Origin: Alphaproteobacteria bacterium
GTDB lineage: Bacteria > Pseudomonadota > Alphaproteobacteria > JABAAW01
Direction of reading: 5' to 3'
Assembly (NCBI GenBank): GCA_014237925.1
Contig: JABACB010000004.1
Location: 7,572-49,902, forward strand
Length of the DNA: 42,331 bases
A model generated the notes under the pieces. It ran no database searches and had not been told where the DNA came from. It worked only from the letters and a program-made list of their open reading frames with translations. The stretch's first letter is position 1. Each line of letters opens with the position of its first letter. Shown here in pieces: positions 29,392 to 36,841 of this stretch. The translations under genes and the position numbers were made by a program.

Positions 29392-29767
29392 CGGGGCGGG
29401 TGTTTTAGGGACAAAGGCATCGGTAGCGCGCCCCGTGCAATGTGAAATGGAGGACGCAACAAGCCCTGTGTCAGTAGCCTTGTGTCAGTAGCCTTGTGTC
29501 AGCAGCCTTGTGTCAGCAGCCTTGCGTTAGCTTTGTGTCAGAGCCTTGCGTCAATCCGTCCGCCAATCGTTCGTCAATCCTCTTGGACGCGCGCAGCAAG
29601 CCGTGCGCGATGAGAGGGGGGGCACTCCGCCAAAAGATGCGGACAAGAGATGCGGAGTTTTCTGTAAAAGGCTGGTAGCCCTACCCCCCGCGCCCGCGCC
29701 ATCCGTGGACGCGACCCCGCCCTTTTGTTAACGACAATTTGTTAAGGACAATCTCGTTTTTTGTCTG
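29392..29767. other. Gene-free region after fliJ
   Basis: 376 bp between convergent fliJ and the oxidoreductase gene. It holds a 14-bp tandem array (29462-29531), GC-rich sequence, and two copies of a 14-bp unit TTGTTAASGACAAT (29725-29752). A short inverted repeat GGTAGCCCTACC (29674-29685) is too small to call a terminator. Short open frames here (for example 29496-29678) follow the repeats and have no homology I recognise. Confidence 0.6.
29462..29531. repeat. Five 14-bp tandem units, intergenic
   Basis: AGCCTTGTGTCAGY, five consecutive copies with one to four differences, followed by degenerate partial copies. The 14-bp period is not a multiple of three, in contrast to the arrays inside genes. 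Confidence 0.9.
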
Positions 29768-31228
29768 TCAGATGTAAGATTTCAGCGCGAGCATCGTTCT
29801 CACGAAACGCTGCATGCCGCGCGAAAACAACGCATCCACAAAAGCCTGCCCCGAAACACGCTTCGTGATCTCGCTCAGCGTCGGATAGGGGAAGATGGGA
29901 CCAGCGAGCTGTCCGATCGTCAGTCCCGCCGCCTTGGCGACGATCCACGGCGCAAGCATCTCGCCCGCATGCGCGCCGACAATGGCTACCCCCAAGATCT
30001 TGCCCTTGCGCAAGAATACCTTGATGCGCCCTTCAGGCGAGTGCGTCGCATGCGCTCGGTCGTTCTCCTCGTAGTCGAAGGAGACGGTCTTGACCTTGTC
30101 CCTGCCGTAGCGTTCGACCGCCGCGCGCTCGGAAAGTCCGAGCGACGCTATCTCAGGGTCGCAATAGGTCACCAACGGAAGGTTTTCCAACGAAGCGTTG
30201 GCGCGCATCGGAAACAGAATGTTGCGAATGGCGATCCCCGCTTGATAGCTCGCAACATGAGTGAATTGCACAGAACCCGAACAATCGCCGATCGCATAAA
30301 TACGCTTGCGCGAGGTTCTGAGCCTTTTGTCGACGATGATGCCGCGCGGCGCATAAGCGATGCCCGCTCTTTCCAAGTTGAGTCCCTTGAGCTGCGGCAT
30401 GCGTCCTGTTGCCACCAGCAAGTGCGACCCCTCTATTGTTTCTTCTCGTGTTTCTTCTCGCGTTTCCTCGCGCTCGCTGTTTCGGGTCAGCGCCACCTTC
30501 ACCTTACCCTTCGTTCCCTCCACGCGCACGATGTTGCGATGCGTCAGCAAGTCCATGCCTTCGCTCTCCAGCCGTTTGAGCAAGAAAGGGGCGAGGTCGG
30601 GGTCCTCGTGCGTCAGCAGCGCGCCGCGTTCGACGACCGAGACCTTCACGCCCAGCCGAAGATGCGCTTGCGCCAGCTCCAAGCCGATAGGACCGCCGCC
30701 GATGACGATCAAATGCTCGATATCCTCTTGATGGTCGAAGATCGTCTCGTTCGTGAAGTAAGGCACCTCCTTGATCCCCTCGATCGGAGGAACGAACGGA
30801 TGCGAGCCCGTCGCAAGCACAAAGTATTTCGCGCGTATGGTGGTCGTTCCCGCCAGCACCGTTTTGCGATCGATGAAACTGCCGCTGGCTTGCACAACCG
30901 TGCAACCCAGGCTTTCGAAACGCTCCACCGAGTCGTGCGGCGCGATAGCCCCGATCACAGAAGCGACATGCCCTTGTACCTTTTGCAAGTTCGCTCGAAC
31001 AGGGGTGCTCGGCAAGCCGAAACGCTCGGCATGGCGCATGTCGCAAGCAAGCTGTCCTGCTGCGATCATGGCTTTCGACGGCACACAGCCGTAGTTGAGA
31101 CAATCACCGCCCATCTTGTCTTTCTCCACAAGCACGACTCGCGCACCCATTTGCACGGCGCCCGCGGCGAAAGCCAGCCCTCCCGCGCCTCCGCCGAGGA
31201 CGCAAACATCGGTTCTGATAGTTTTCAC
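29768..31228 (-). CDS. FAD-dependent pyridine nucleotide-disulfide oxidoreductase (mercuric reductase/Lpd-like)
   Basis: 486-residue flavoprotein. The FAD fold (LGGGAGGLAFAAGAVQMGA) is followed by the redox disulfide GGDCLNYGCVPSK at residues 41-52, an NAD(P)-binding GGGPIGLELAQ, and the second FAD site IYAIGDCSG. In dihydrolipoamide dehydrogenases the C-terminus has a His-Pro-x-x-x-x-Glu dyad; here the aligned segment is FPYPTLSEITKR, with Tyr in place of the His. It is therefore probably not a classical Lpd, and no 2-oxoacid dehydrogenase genes are nearby. The MerA-type Cys pair at the end is also absent. Residues 253-264 are three REET units from a 12-bp array. Start GTG at 31228 with AGGA 8 nt upstream; it is 31 nt after the aminotransferase stop. 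Confidence 0.87.
   Translation of the reverse strand: MKTIRTDVCVLGGGAGGLAFAAGAVQMGARVVLVEKDKMGGDCLNYGCVPSKAMIAAGQLACDMRHAERFGLPSTPVRANLQKVQGHVASVIGAIAPHDSVERFESLGCTVVQASGSFIDRKTVLAGTTTIRAKYFVLATGSHPFVPPIEGIKEVPYFTNETIFDHQEDIEHLIVIGGGPIGLELAQAHLRLGVKVSVVERGALLTHEDPDLAPFLLKRLESEGMDLLTHRNIVRVEGTKGKVKVALTRNSEREETREETREETIEGSHLLVATGRMPQLKGLNLERAGIAYAPRGIIVDKRLRTSRKRIYAIGDCSGSVQFTHVASYQAGIAIRNILFPMRANASLENLPLVTYCDPEIASLGLSERAAVERYGRDKVKTVSFDYEENDRAHATHSPEGRIKVFLRKGKILGVAIVGAHAGEMLAPWIVAKAAGLTIGQLAGPIFPYPTLSEITKRVSGQAFVDALFSRGMQRFVRTMLALKSYI
30438..30473. repeat. Three 12-bp units in the oxidoreductase gene
   Basis: GTTTCTTCTCGY, two near-exact copies and a diverged third, coding Arg-Glu-Glu-Thr on the minus strand in the NAD-domain loop. 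Confidence 0.85.
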
Positions 31229-31259
31229 AACGGCAATCCTTTGGAAAAGTTGACGAACA

Positions 31260-32492
31260 TCAAGAGAGCATAGCAAAAGCTTTCGTCAAGCGCGTCGTCG
31301 CCTCTTCCAGCTGCTCCATCTTGCAGGCGTAAGAGCAACGCAAGTAGGGCGATGCGCCGAAGGCAGCGCCGTGCACCATCGCCACCCCAGCCTGTTCCAA
31401 CGCGTAAAGGCAGAGCGCTTGATCGTCCTCGATGCGCTTTCCCTGCTCCGTCTTCAAGCCGACAAGCTCGGCGCACGAAGGAAAGACATAGAAGGCGCCT
31501 TGCGGAACGGCGCAAGAGAGACCCGGGACAGCGTTCAAGGCTTGGACTGTGAAATCGCGTCGCTCGCGGAAAGCTTTCAGCATGGGGGCAAAGAACGCCA
31601 TGTCCGAATCGAGCGCGGCGACAGCCGCCCACTGACAGAAGGTCGTCGCCGAGCTCGCCGATTGCGACTGGAGGACATTCATGCCCTTGATCAAAGTCGC
31701 TTCGCCAGCCGCATACCCGATACGCCAGCCCGTCATAGCGAAGGCTTTCGAAACGCCGTTGACGACGAGCGTGCGTTCCAACAACTGCGGACAGGCTTCG
31801 ACAAAACTGACGAAAGACACATCGTCCGCTCCGCCCGCTCCGCCCGCATTGCTGTAGACCAAGTGTTCGTAGATCTCGTCGCTGATGACGCCTGCGCGTT
31901 TGTGGCGTGCGATCACTTCGCCCAGCGCCTGCAAGGCTTCCTTGCCGTAGACGGCACCCGTAGGGTTGGAGGGAGAGTTCAGCACGAGCCAGCGTGTGTT
32001 TGCGCTCAAGGCTTCCTCCAACGCTTCGGGGGTGAGCAGAAAGCCGTCCTCTTCTTTGGTCTCGACGATGACAGGCGTGCCGCCGGCAAGCGTTGCCATG
32101 TCGGGATAGCTGACCCAATAGGGAGCAGGCACGATCACTTCGTCGCCAGGATTGAGACTGGCGACGAGCGCGTTGTAGATCGCCTGCTTCGCGCCGCAGG
32201 TGACCGCAACGCAGCTCGGCGGCAGATCGGTCGCATTATCGCGCTTGAGCTTGCGTGCGATCGCCTCGCGCAGTTCGGGAATGCCGCCTGCGGGCGCGTA
32301 GCGCGTCTTTCCTTCGCCGAGCGCTTTCATGGCGGCTGCGACGATAAAATCGGGCGTATCGAAATCGGGCTCGCCTGCCGAGAGCGAGACGATATCGTGT
32401 CCTTCGCGTCGCAGCTCGCCCGCTCGTGTCGAGGCGGCGATCGTAGCCGACGGGCGCACGCGGGAGAGGACTTGCGAGAGGGAGGAGGTCAT
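31260..32492 (-). CDS. PLP-dependent aspartate-type aminotransferase (class I, subgroup Ib)
   Basis: 410-residue transaminase, probably aspartate/2-oxoglutarate or a broad amino acid aminotransferase. Blocks: SLSAGEPDFDTPDFI, the VPAPYWVSYPDM segment, LNSPSNPTGAVY, SDEIYEHLVY, the PLP lysine (about residue 249) in VNGVSKAFAMTGWRIGY, and LRCSYA near the end. The Gly/Ala-rich loop at about 216-222 comes from a small 9-bp duplication. ATG at 32492 (MTSSLSQVLSRVRPSATI) is chosen because a TATAAT box ends 11 nt upstream and would contain the next in-frame ATG (32504). Specificity cannot be read from sequence alone. Confidence 0.93.
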   Translation of the reverse strand: MTSSLSQVLSRVRPSATIAASTRAGELRREGHDIVSLSAGEPDFDTPDFIVAAAMKALGEGKTRYAPAGGIPELREAIARKLKRDNATDLPPSCVAVTCGAKQAIYNALVASLNPGDEVIVPAPYWVSYPDMATLAGGTPVIVETKEEDGFLLTPEALEEALSANTRWLVLNSPSNPTGAVYGKEALQALGEVIARHKRAGVISDEIYEHLVYSNAGGAGGADDVSFVSFVEACPQLLERTLVVNGVSKAFAMTGWRIGYAAGEATLIKGMNVLQSQSASSATTFCQWAAVAALDSDMAFFAPMLKAFRERRDFTVQALNAVPGLSCAVPQGAFYVFPSCAELVGLKTEQGKRIEDDQALCLYALEQAGVAMVHGAAFGASPYLRCSYACKMEQLEEATTRLTKAFAMLS

Positions 32493-32502
32493 AGGAAGTG
32501 GC

Positions 32503-32508
32503 ATTATA
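32503..32508 (-). promoter_or_regulatory. TATAAT -10 box of the aminotransferase gene
   Basis: Perfect TATAAT on the minus strand, 11 nt before the chosen ATG. No good -35 is found at 16-18 bp. The predicted transcript start is only a few bases from the ATG, so the mRNA would have almost no leader, which fits the absence of a ribosome binding site. Confidence 0.4.
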
Positions 32509-32589
32509 ACCCGCCGTGCTAGGCTTGAGAAAACAATTTTGGAGAAAGACAATTTCTATGTTCGGCTTTTTACCTCACAAGATGCTTTC

Positions 32590-33273
32590 GTGACAAGAAA
32601 ACAACAAGAGTACAACCCAGCACGCCTGCGCTGGTTTTGGATTCGCCACGCTCCCGTCTCCGCAAGAGAAGGCATCTTCACGGGCGCGAGCGATGTCCCC
32701 GCCAATATCGAAGACGCTCGAACAGAAATCAAAACCCTCGCAAACGCTCTGCCGCAACACCCCGACCTCTGGATCACCAGCACCCTTCTGCGCGCTCGAC
32801 AGACAACACAAGCGCTACGCAAGGCACAGCAAGAACGCACGGCTAGCGAGCGAGTTCTCTGCGAACAAGACTTCAACGAACAGAACTTCGGCGACTGGGA
32901 AGAAGAGCCTTACGACGAAACGAGGCATCGCGCGTTGTGGCAAGCACCCGCAACCCATCGCCCTCCCAACGGCGAGAGCTTCAAAGACCTCGTCCGCCGC
33001 GTCGCGCACGCCATCGAGCGTATCGAAGACAGGCATCGTTCTGTCTGCGACGATCGAAACAACAAGACGATCGATATCGTTGCGGTCGCGCACGCAGGAA
33101 CGATTCGCGCCGCACTCGCTCAGTCCTTGCAATTGTCGCCTCGGCATGCTCTCGCTTGCGTCGTCGATCCCTTGTCGCTCACGCGCATTGACCGCTTCGG
33201 ATATTCTCGGCAAGATGAGAAAGAAGCAGAATCTGCTGCTGTCGTGCGTTGCGTCAATGTTCGGCAGAGATAG
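32590..33273 (+). CDS. Histidine phosphatase family protein, possibly alpha-ribazole phosphatase (CobC-like)
   Basis: 227-residue member of the phosphoglycerate mutase-like superfamily. The catalytic histidine motif is WIRHAPVS at residues 17-24, the second Arg in STLLRARQT, and the second His in VAVAHAGTIRAAL. Its position 47 nt before cobU suggests the CobC role, removal of the phosphate from alpha-ribazole phosphate or cobalamin phosphate, but the family is broad. The GTG at 32590 is the nearest start upstream of the motif; its ribosome binding site is weak. A 12-codon frame (32558-32593) ends with GTGA at this start and could couple translation; this is uncertain. Confidence 0.8.
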   Translation: MTRKQQEYNPARLRWFWIRHAPVSAREGIFTGASDVPANIEDARTEIKTLANALPQHPDLWITSTLLRARQTTQALRKAQQERTASERVLCEQDFNEQNFGDWEEEPYDETRHRALWQAPATHRPPNGESFKDLVRRVAHAIERIEDRHRSVCDDRNNKTIDIVAVAHAGTIRAALAQSLQLSPRHALACVVDPLSLTRIDRFGYSRQDEKEAESAAVVRCVNVRQR

Positions 33274-33320
33274 ACAGAGCCAGACAAAACTAGACAAAAC
33301 TAGACTAGACAAGAGGCAGC

Positions 33321-33914
33321 ATGGCAGAGCGTTCCTTTTCGGCACTGTTGTTGGGCGGAGCGAACTCAGGCAAGACCGCTTGTGCGCTCGCCTGGGCGCG
33401 CAAGCTGAGAACGGCGGAAGAGAAACCGCTCTACTTGGCGACCGCAGCCGTGCCTTCCCAGACGAGCGAAAACTACGCGCGCTGGCAAACGCGCATCGAA
33501 AAGCATCGTCTGGAGCGCGGCGCAGACTTCGAAACTTTGGAGCAACCCGCTCCCGATGCGCTCGTGTCTTCGTTGGAGGACGCACGCGCAAAGGTGATCG
33601 TCGTCGATTGCCTGACCCTGTTTCTTTCCGCTCTGCTGTTTTGCGAGGGGACGGAGCGCATGGAAGAACAAGCGCCGCGCTTAGAACGCCTGATGTGTGA
33701 GATGGAAGACGCTCTGCCGCGCCTCGCGTGCGCGGGCAAGAGGCTTGTTTTTGTTTCAAACGAGGTGGGGTTGGGAATCGTTCCTTACACGAAGATGGGC
33801 GAGCTCTTTCGCGGTTATGCAGGAAGATTGCATCAACGTGTTGCAGCGCGCGTCTCTACGCTGGCGTTGGTGGTTGCAGGCGTGCCGATGCTTGTCAAGG
33901 GTTCGCTGCCGTGA
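33321..33914 (+). CDS. cobU: Adenosylcobinamide kinase/adenosylcobinamide-phosphate guanylyltransferase
   Basis: Bifunctional enzyme (also called CobP) that activates adenosylcobinamide for the nucleotide loop of cobalamin. 197 residues, slightly longer than usual. The P-loop is GGANSGKT at residues 12-19; most relatives have GARSGKS. VVDCLTLFLSALL and VSNEVGLGIVPYTKMGELFRGYAGRLHQ are strong family blocks. ATG at 33321 has AGAGG 5 nt upstream. The 47 bp before it contain two 10-bp AGACAAAACT copies. The stop overlaps the cobW start by 4 nt. Confidence 0.93.
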   Translation: MAERSFSALLLGGANSGKTACALAWARKLRTAEEKPLYLATAAVPSQTSENYARWQTRIEKHRLERGADFETLEQPAPDALVSSLEDARAKVIVVDCLTLFLSALLFCEGTERMEEQAPRLERLMCEMEDALPRLACAGKRLVFVSNEVGLGIVPYTKMGELFRGYAGRLHQRVAARVSTLALVVAGVPMLVKGSLP

Positions 33915-35014
33915 GCGTCGAGAAGATCTCTGCAATCGTTGTCACCGGCTTTTTGGGCGCGGGCAAGACCAGCCTTGTCGAGAACATGTTGAAATACGCT
34001 GCGCGCGAAGGTTCCGAATTGCGCTTCGCTTTGCTGATCAACGAGTTCGGAGATTGCGGCATCGACCGCGAGATCTTGCAAGGTTGCGATATTGGAAAAG
34101 GAGATATCGAGGGGGAAAAAATCAAGGGTTGCGCGCGCGGCAAGATCGTCGAGCTTGCGAACGGCTGCATCTGCTGCACCGTTGCGGACGATTTTCTTCC
34201 TGCGATGGAAGATATTTTGCGTAGCGATCCTCTGCCTACGCATATCGTGGTCGAGACTTCGGGGTTGGCATTGCCGAAGCCGTTGGTGAAGGCTTTCGCT
34301 TGGCCTGCGGTTGAAAATCGTGTCACCGTCGACGGCGTGGTAGCACTTGCCGACGGGGTTGCGTTGGCAGACGGGGGGGTGGCAGGCGATCCGCAGGCGC
34401 TCGCGTTGCAGCGTGCTGCCGACGAGGCGTTGGAGCATGAGAGTCCCATCGAAGAGTTGTTTGAAGAGCAGATCGCTTGCGCCGATTTGGTCGTCTTGAC
34501 CAAGTGCGACTTGCTTTCTTCCGCGCAACGTCGTCGTGCGGAAGAACGTTTGCAGCCTTGGTTGCGCAAGGGAGTGCGTGTCGTGGGCTCCAGCTTGGAG
34601 CGACCGGTACCGAACAGCGTCTTGTTGGGGTTGCACGCGCGCGCCGAGCATGACCTTGATTCGCGTCCTTCGCATCACGACGGAGGAGAAGACCACGAAC
34701 ACGACGACTTTCGCACGACGACACTGACTTTCGGCGAGCTTCAAGACCCACGGCGGTTTCACGAACGTTTGGCGCGTGCGGTTAGCGAGCACGCCTTGTT
34801 GCGTGTGAAGGGCTTTTTGGCGCATGCCGGCAAGCCCATGCGCGAGTGCGTTCAGGGGGTGGGGGTGCGGCTTGTGCGGCGTTTCGATCGACCTTTCGCC
34901 AAGGACGAGGCGCGTGCAAGCCTGCTTGTGGTGATCGCGCAGAGGAGGAAAGAAATCTCTGACGATGCGTTTCGAGAGGAGTTGCGGAGGACTTTGGAAA
35001 TCGACGGACTTTAA
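33911..35014 (+). CDS. cobW: CobW-type G3E GTPase
   Basis: Metal-binding GTPase of the CobW family, linked to cobalt delivery during cobalamin synthesis. 367 residues. P-loop GFLGAGKT at 13-20; ANGCICCTVADDF contains the CxCC metal-binding site; TKCDLL is the G4 motif. A His/Asp/Glu stretch (SHHDGGEDHEHDDF) before the C-terminal domain is a usual metal-binding loop. Slightly unusual are a Lys/Gly/Glu-rich insertion between the EILQGC and IVELANG blocks and a duplicated ALADG segment. The start is GTG at 33911 with AAGGG upstream, overlapping cobU by 4 nt. The pairing with cobU supports the cobalamin role over zinc- or nitrile hydratase-linked relatives. Confidence 0.9.
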   Translation: MSVEKISAIVVTGFLGAGKTSLVENMLKYAAREGSELRFALLINEFGDCGIDREILQGCDIGKGDIEGEKIKGCARGKIVELANGCICCTVADDFLPAMEDILRSDPLPTHIVVETSGLALPKPLVKAFAWPAVENRVTVDGVVALADGVALADGGVAGDPQALALQRAADEALEHESPIEELFEEQIACADLVVLTKCDLLSSAQRRRAEERLQPWLRKGVRVVGSSLERPVPNSVLLGLHARAEHDLDSRPSHHDGGEDHEHDDFRTTTLTFGELQDPRRFHERLARAVSEHALLRVKGFLAHAGKPMRECVQGVGVRLVRRFDRPFAKDEARASLLVVIAQRRKEISDDAFREELRRTLEIDGL

Positions 35015-35131
35015 ACGACGCGCTTTGGGATAAGGGACGGGCTTGGAAACAAGGGACGGGCTTCTCTCAATGAAAGCCTTCGAGAGCCTTTCTCAGCTTG
35101 CAGACTCACCTTGCAGATTGATTTTGCCAGC
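35015..35131. other. Intergenic region between convergent cobW and the hydroxybutyrate dehydrogenase gene
   Basis: 117 bp. It has two copies of AAGGGACGGGCTT (35035-35065 region) and two copies of CTCACCTTGC near 35104-35141, one of which covers the stop of the dehydrogenase gene. The segment CTCTC...GAGAG could form a weak hairpin, but there is no clear terminator with a T-run. Confidence 0.5.
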
Positions 35132-35962
35132 TCACCTTGCGAACCATCCTCCGTCGATCGACATGCTTGCACCTGTAATATGCCTTGCATGCTCCGAACA
35201 GAGATAACAGACCATCTCTGCAATATCCTCGATCGGCACAAACGCAAGCGACGGCTGCTTTTCAAACAGCAAACCATGCTTTGCCTGCTCTTCTGAAATG
35301 CCGCCCTTCTTAGCACGCTCGCGCACCTGCTTGCGTGCAAGCTCTGTATCGGCGAAGCCGGGGCAGATGGCGTTGCAAGTGATGTTCTCTTCTGCCGTCT
35401 CCAGCGCGGTGACCTTCGTCAAGCCCGTCAGCCCGTGCTTGCTTGTGACATACCCCGCTTTGTGGACGCTGCCGACAAGCCCTTGTACCGAGACAATGTT
35501 GACGATGCGCCCGAACCCCGCGCGCCGCATTGCGGGCAGCGCACGTTTGATCGCATAGAAAGGCGCAGAGGTGTGTAGCGCAAGCATGCGCTCCCAAATC
35601 TCTGCTGAAAAGTCCTCGATCGGCGCGACATGCTGGAAGCCCGCGTTGTTAATGAGGATAGAAGGAGAGCGCAGCTCGCTCTCGGCGATGGAAAAAAGCT
35701 TCTCCGTAGCCCCCTCCCCCTCGCTCAGATCGATGTCGGCAAAGGCGGTGCGCACTCCAAAGGCAGACTCAAGCCTCTTGCGTTGCGAGGCGACGGCTTC
35801 CTCCGCACCCGTTGCTTTCTCTTGCTCGGTCAGCCGCCCGTGCAACACGAGGTCGCAGCCGAGCGCCGCAAGACGCTCCGCGATGCAAGCGCCGATCCCC
35901 ATGTTCGAACCCGTCACCAAAGCGACACAGCCCTTCAGAGTAAAAGTAGACTTTTCGTTCAA
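35132..35962 (-). CDS. 3-hydroxybutyrate dehydrogenase (short-chain dehydrogenase)
   Basis: NAD-dependent oxidation of 3-hydroxybutyrate to acetoacetate (BdhA type). 276 residues. NAD site TGSNMGIG at 17-24, NNAG at 105-108, catalytic Ser158 (NIVSVQG), Tyr171 and Lys175 (YVTSK). The blocks KHGLTGLTKVTALETAEENI, CNAICPGF, ISEEQAKHGLLFEKQPS and GASMSIDGGWFAR are characteristic of hydroxybutyrate dehydrogenases rather than other SDRs. The start is an unusual TTG at 35962 with GGGAGAG 6 nt upstream; no ATG or GTG fits. It follows lutC by 60 nt on the same strand and may be co-transcribed. Confidence 0.92.
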   Translation of the reverse strand: MNEKSTFTLKGCVALVTGSNMGIGACIAERLAALGCDLVLHGRLTEQEKATGAEEAVASQRKRLESAFGVRTAFADIDLSEGEGATEKLFSIAESELRSPSILINNAGFQHVAPIEDFSAEIWERMLALHTSAPFYAIKRALPAMRRAGFGRIVNIVSVQGLVGSVHKAGYVTSKHGLTGLTKVTALETAEENITCNAICPGFADTELARKQVRERAKKGGISEEQAKHGLLFEKQPSLAFVPIEDIAEMVCYLCSEHARHITGASMSIDGGWFAR

Positions 35963-36022
35963 GGCAGCTCTCCCAAATTGTCGGCGCGCGGATGGCAGTG
36001 TGTAGATGTCATCGTGCGAGTG

Positions 36023-36841
36023 TCATCGATAGAGAAGGATAACAAGCTCCTTCGGACCATGCGCTCCCATATGCAGCGTCTGTTCGATATCGGCAGTGCG
36101 CGACGGTCCGCTCACAAGATGGCACGCCCAAAGCGCAGCCCTTGACGAAGAAGGTTGCACGCGCGCGAAAGCCTGTTCCAACGAGCCTGTAATATCACGC
36201 TCCGCCAACAACACGATATGCACGGTCGGCAAAAAGGTCAAGACAGCTTGCGCACGCGTTCTGTTCGCAAAAACCAATGTTCCCGTCTCGGCAACCGCGC
36301 AAACCGCGCGTTGTAGCGAAAAGGCAGGGAAGGGCGAGGTTGCAAAGTCTCTTCCTTCCACGCCCTCGCGCATCTCGACAGGACGGCAACGACCCTCCAA
36401 GATTTTCAGAATGCCGAGTCGCTCCCAAAAAGCCTTCTCCAACGCGTCGAACAAAAGAAGAGGCGCTGCCTTTTTGCCGCGCCGCGCTACGAAAAAATCT
36501 CGCAACACCTTGCCGAGAGCTGCTTTGGCTATAACTTTCTCCTTCACCATTTTTTCTGTCGCCATTTTTCCTGCCGTCTTTTTTTCTGCCGCTTGTCCCC
36601 CTGTCAAAAACTGACACGAAAGAGCTTCTGCCCGCGCGACAAAACAAGCCGTCCTCCCCTGCGTCTGCTCGACAAACTTCGGCAGAACGGGCTTGAGCAA
36701 AACGGGTTTGGCACGAGAAGTTGTCGCAGCTTCTCCCTTCCCCGCCTTCGCCTTCTCCGCCTTCTCCGCACTCCGTAGTCGTGCGATGATGCGCGCCCGC
36801 GATTCTGCGTGTCTGCGTTCGTCCAAAGCAGAAGGCATCAT
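36023..36841 (-). CDS. lutC: LutC/YkgG-family LUD-domain protein
   Basis: Third component of the LutABC L-lactate oxidase complex. 272 residues against about 215-240 normally. The LUD domain is seen in its second half, with VCAVAETGTLVFANRTRAQ, the FLPTVHIVLLAERDI segment, HLVSGPSRTADIEQTLHMGAHGP, all typical of the family. The first half has Lys/Ala/Glu-rich low-complexity stretches, one from a 15-bp array (residues 84-98) and one from short 9-bp duplications (about 24-33). ATG at 36841 overlaps the lutB stop by 4 nt; a second ATG follows directly at 36838. Confidence 0.88.
   Translation of the reverse strand: MMPSALDERRHAESRARIIARLRSAEKAEKAKAGKGEAATTSRAKPVLLKPVLPKFVEQTQGRTACFVARAEALSCQFLTGGQAAEKKTAGKMATEKMVKEKVIAKAALGKVLRDFFVARRGKKAAPLLLFDALEKAFWERLGILKILEGRCRPVEMREGVEGRDFATSPFPAFSLQRAVCAVAETGTLVFANRTRAQAVLTFLPTVHIVLLAERDITGSLEQAFARVQPSSSRAALWACHLVSGPSRTADIEQTLHMGAHGPKELVILLYR
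36548..36592. repeat. Three 15-bp units in lutC
   Basis: CATTTTTYCTGYCGY, three variant copies, coding Lys-Lys/Met, Ala/Thr, Ala/Glu-type units on the minus strand in an insert between helices before the LUD core. Confidence 0.85.

Noticed and set aside
29496-29678. 60-codon frame in the 14-bp repeat region after fliJ
   Set aside because: The repeat period is not a multiple of three, the composition is not protein-like and nothing supports a start.
29674-29685. Hairpin GGTAGCCCTACC as terminator of fliJ
   Set aside because: Stem of five pairs with a two-base loop and no T-run.
29768-31228. Dihydrolipoamide dehydrogenase (lpdA)
   Set aside because: The His of the His-Glu dyad is replaced by Tyr and no 2-oxoacid dehydrogenase genes are nearby.
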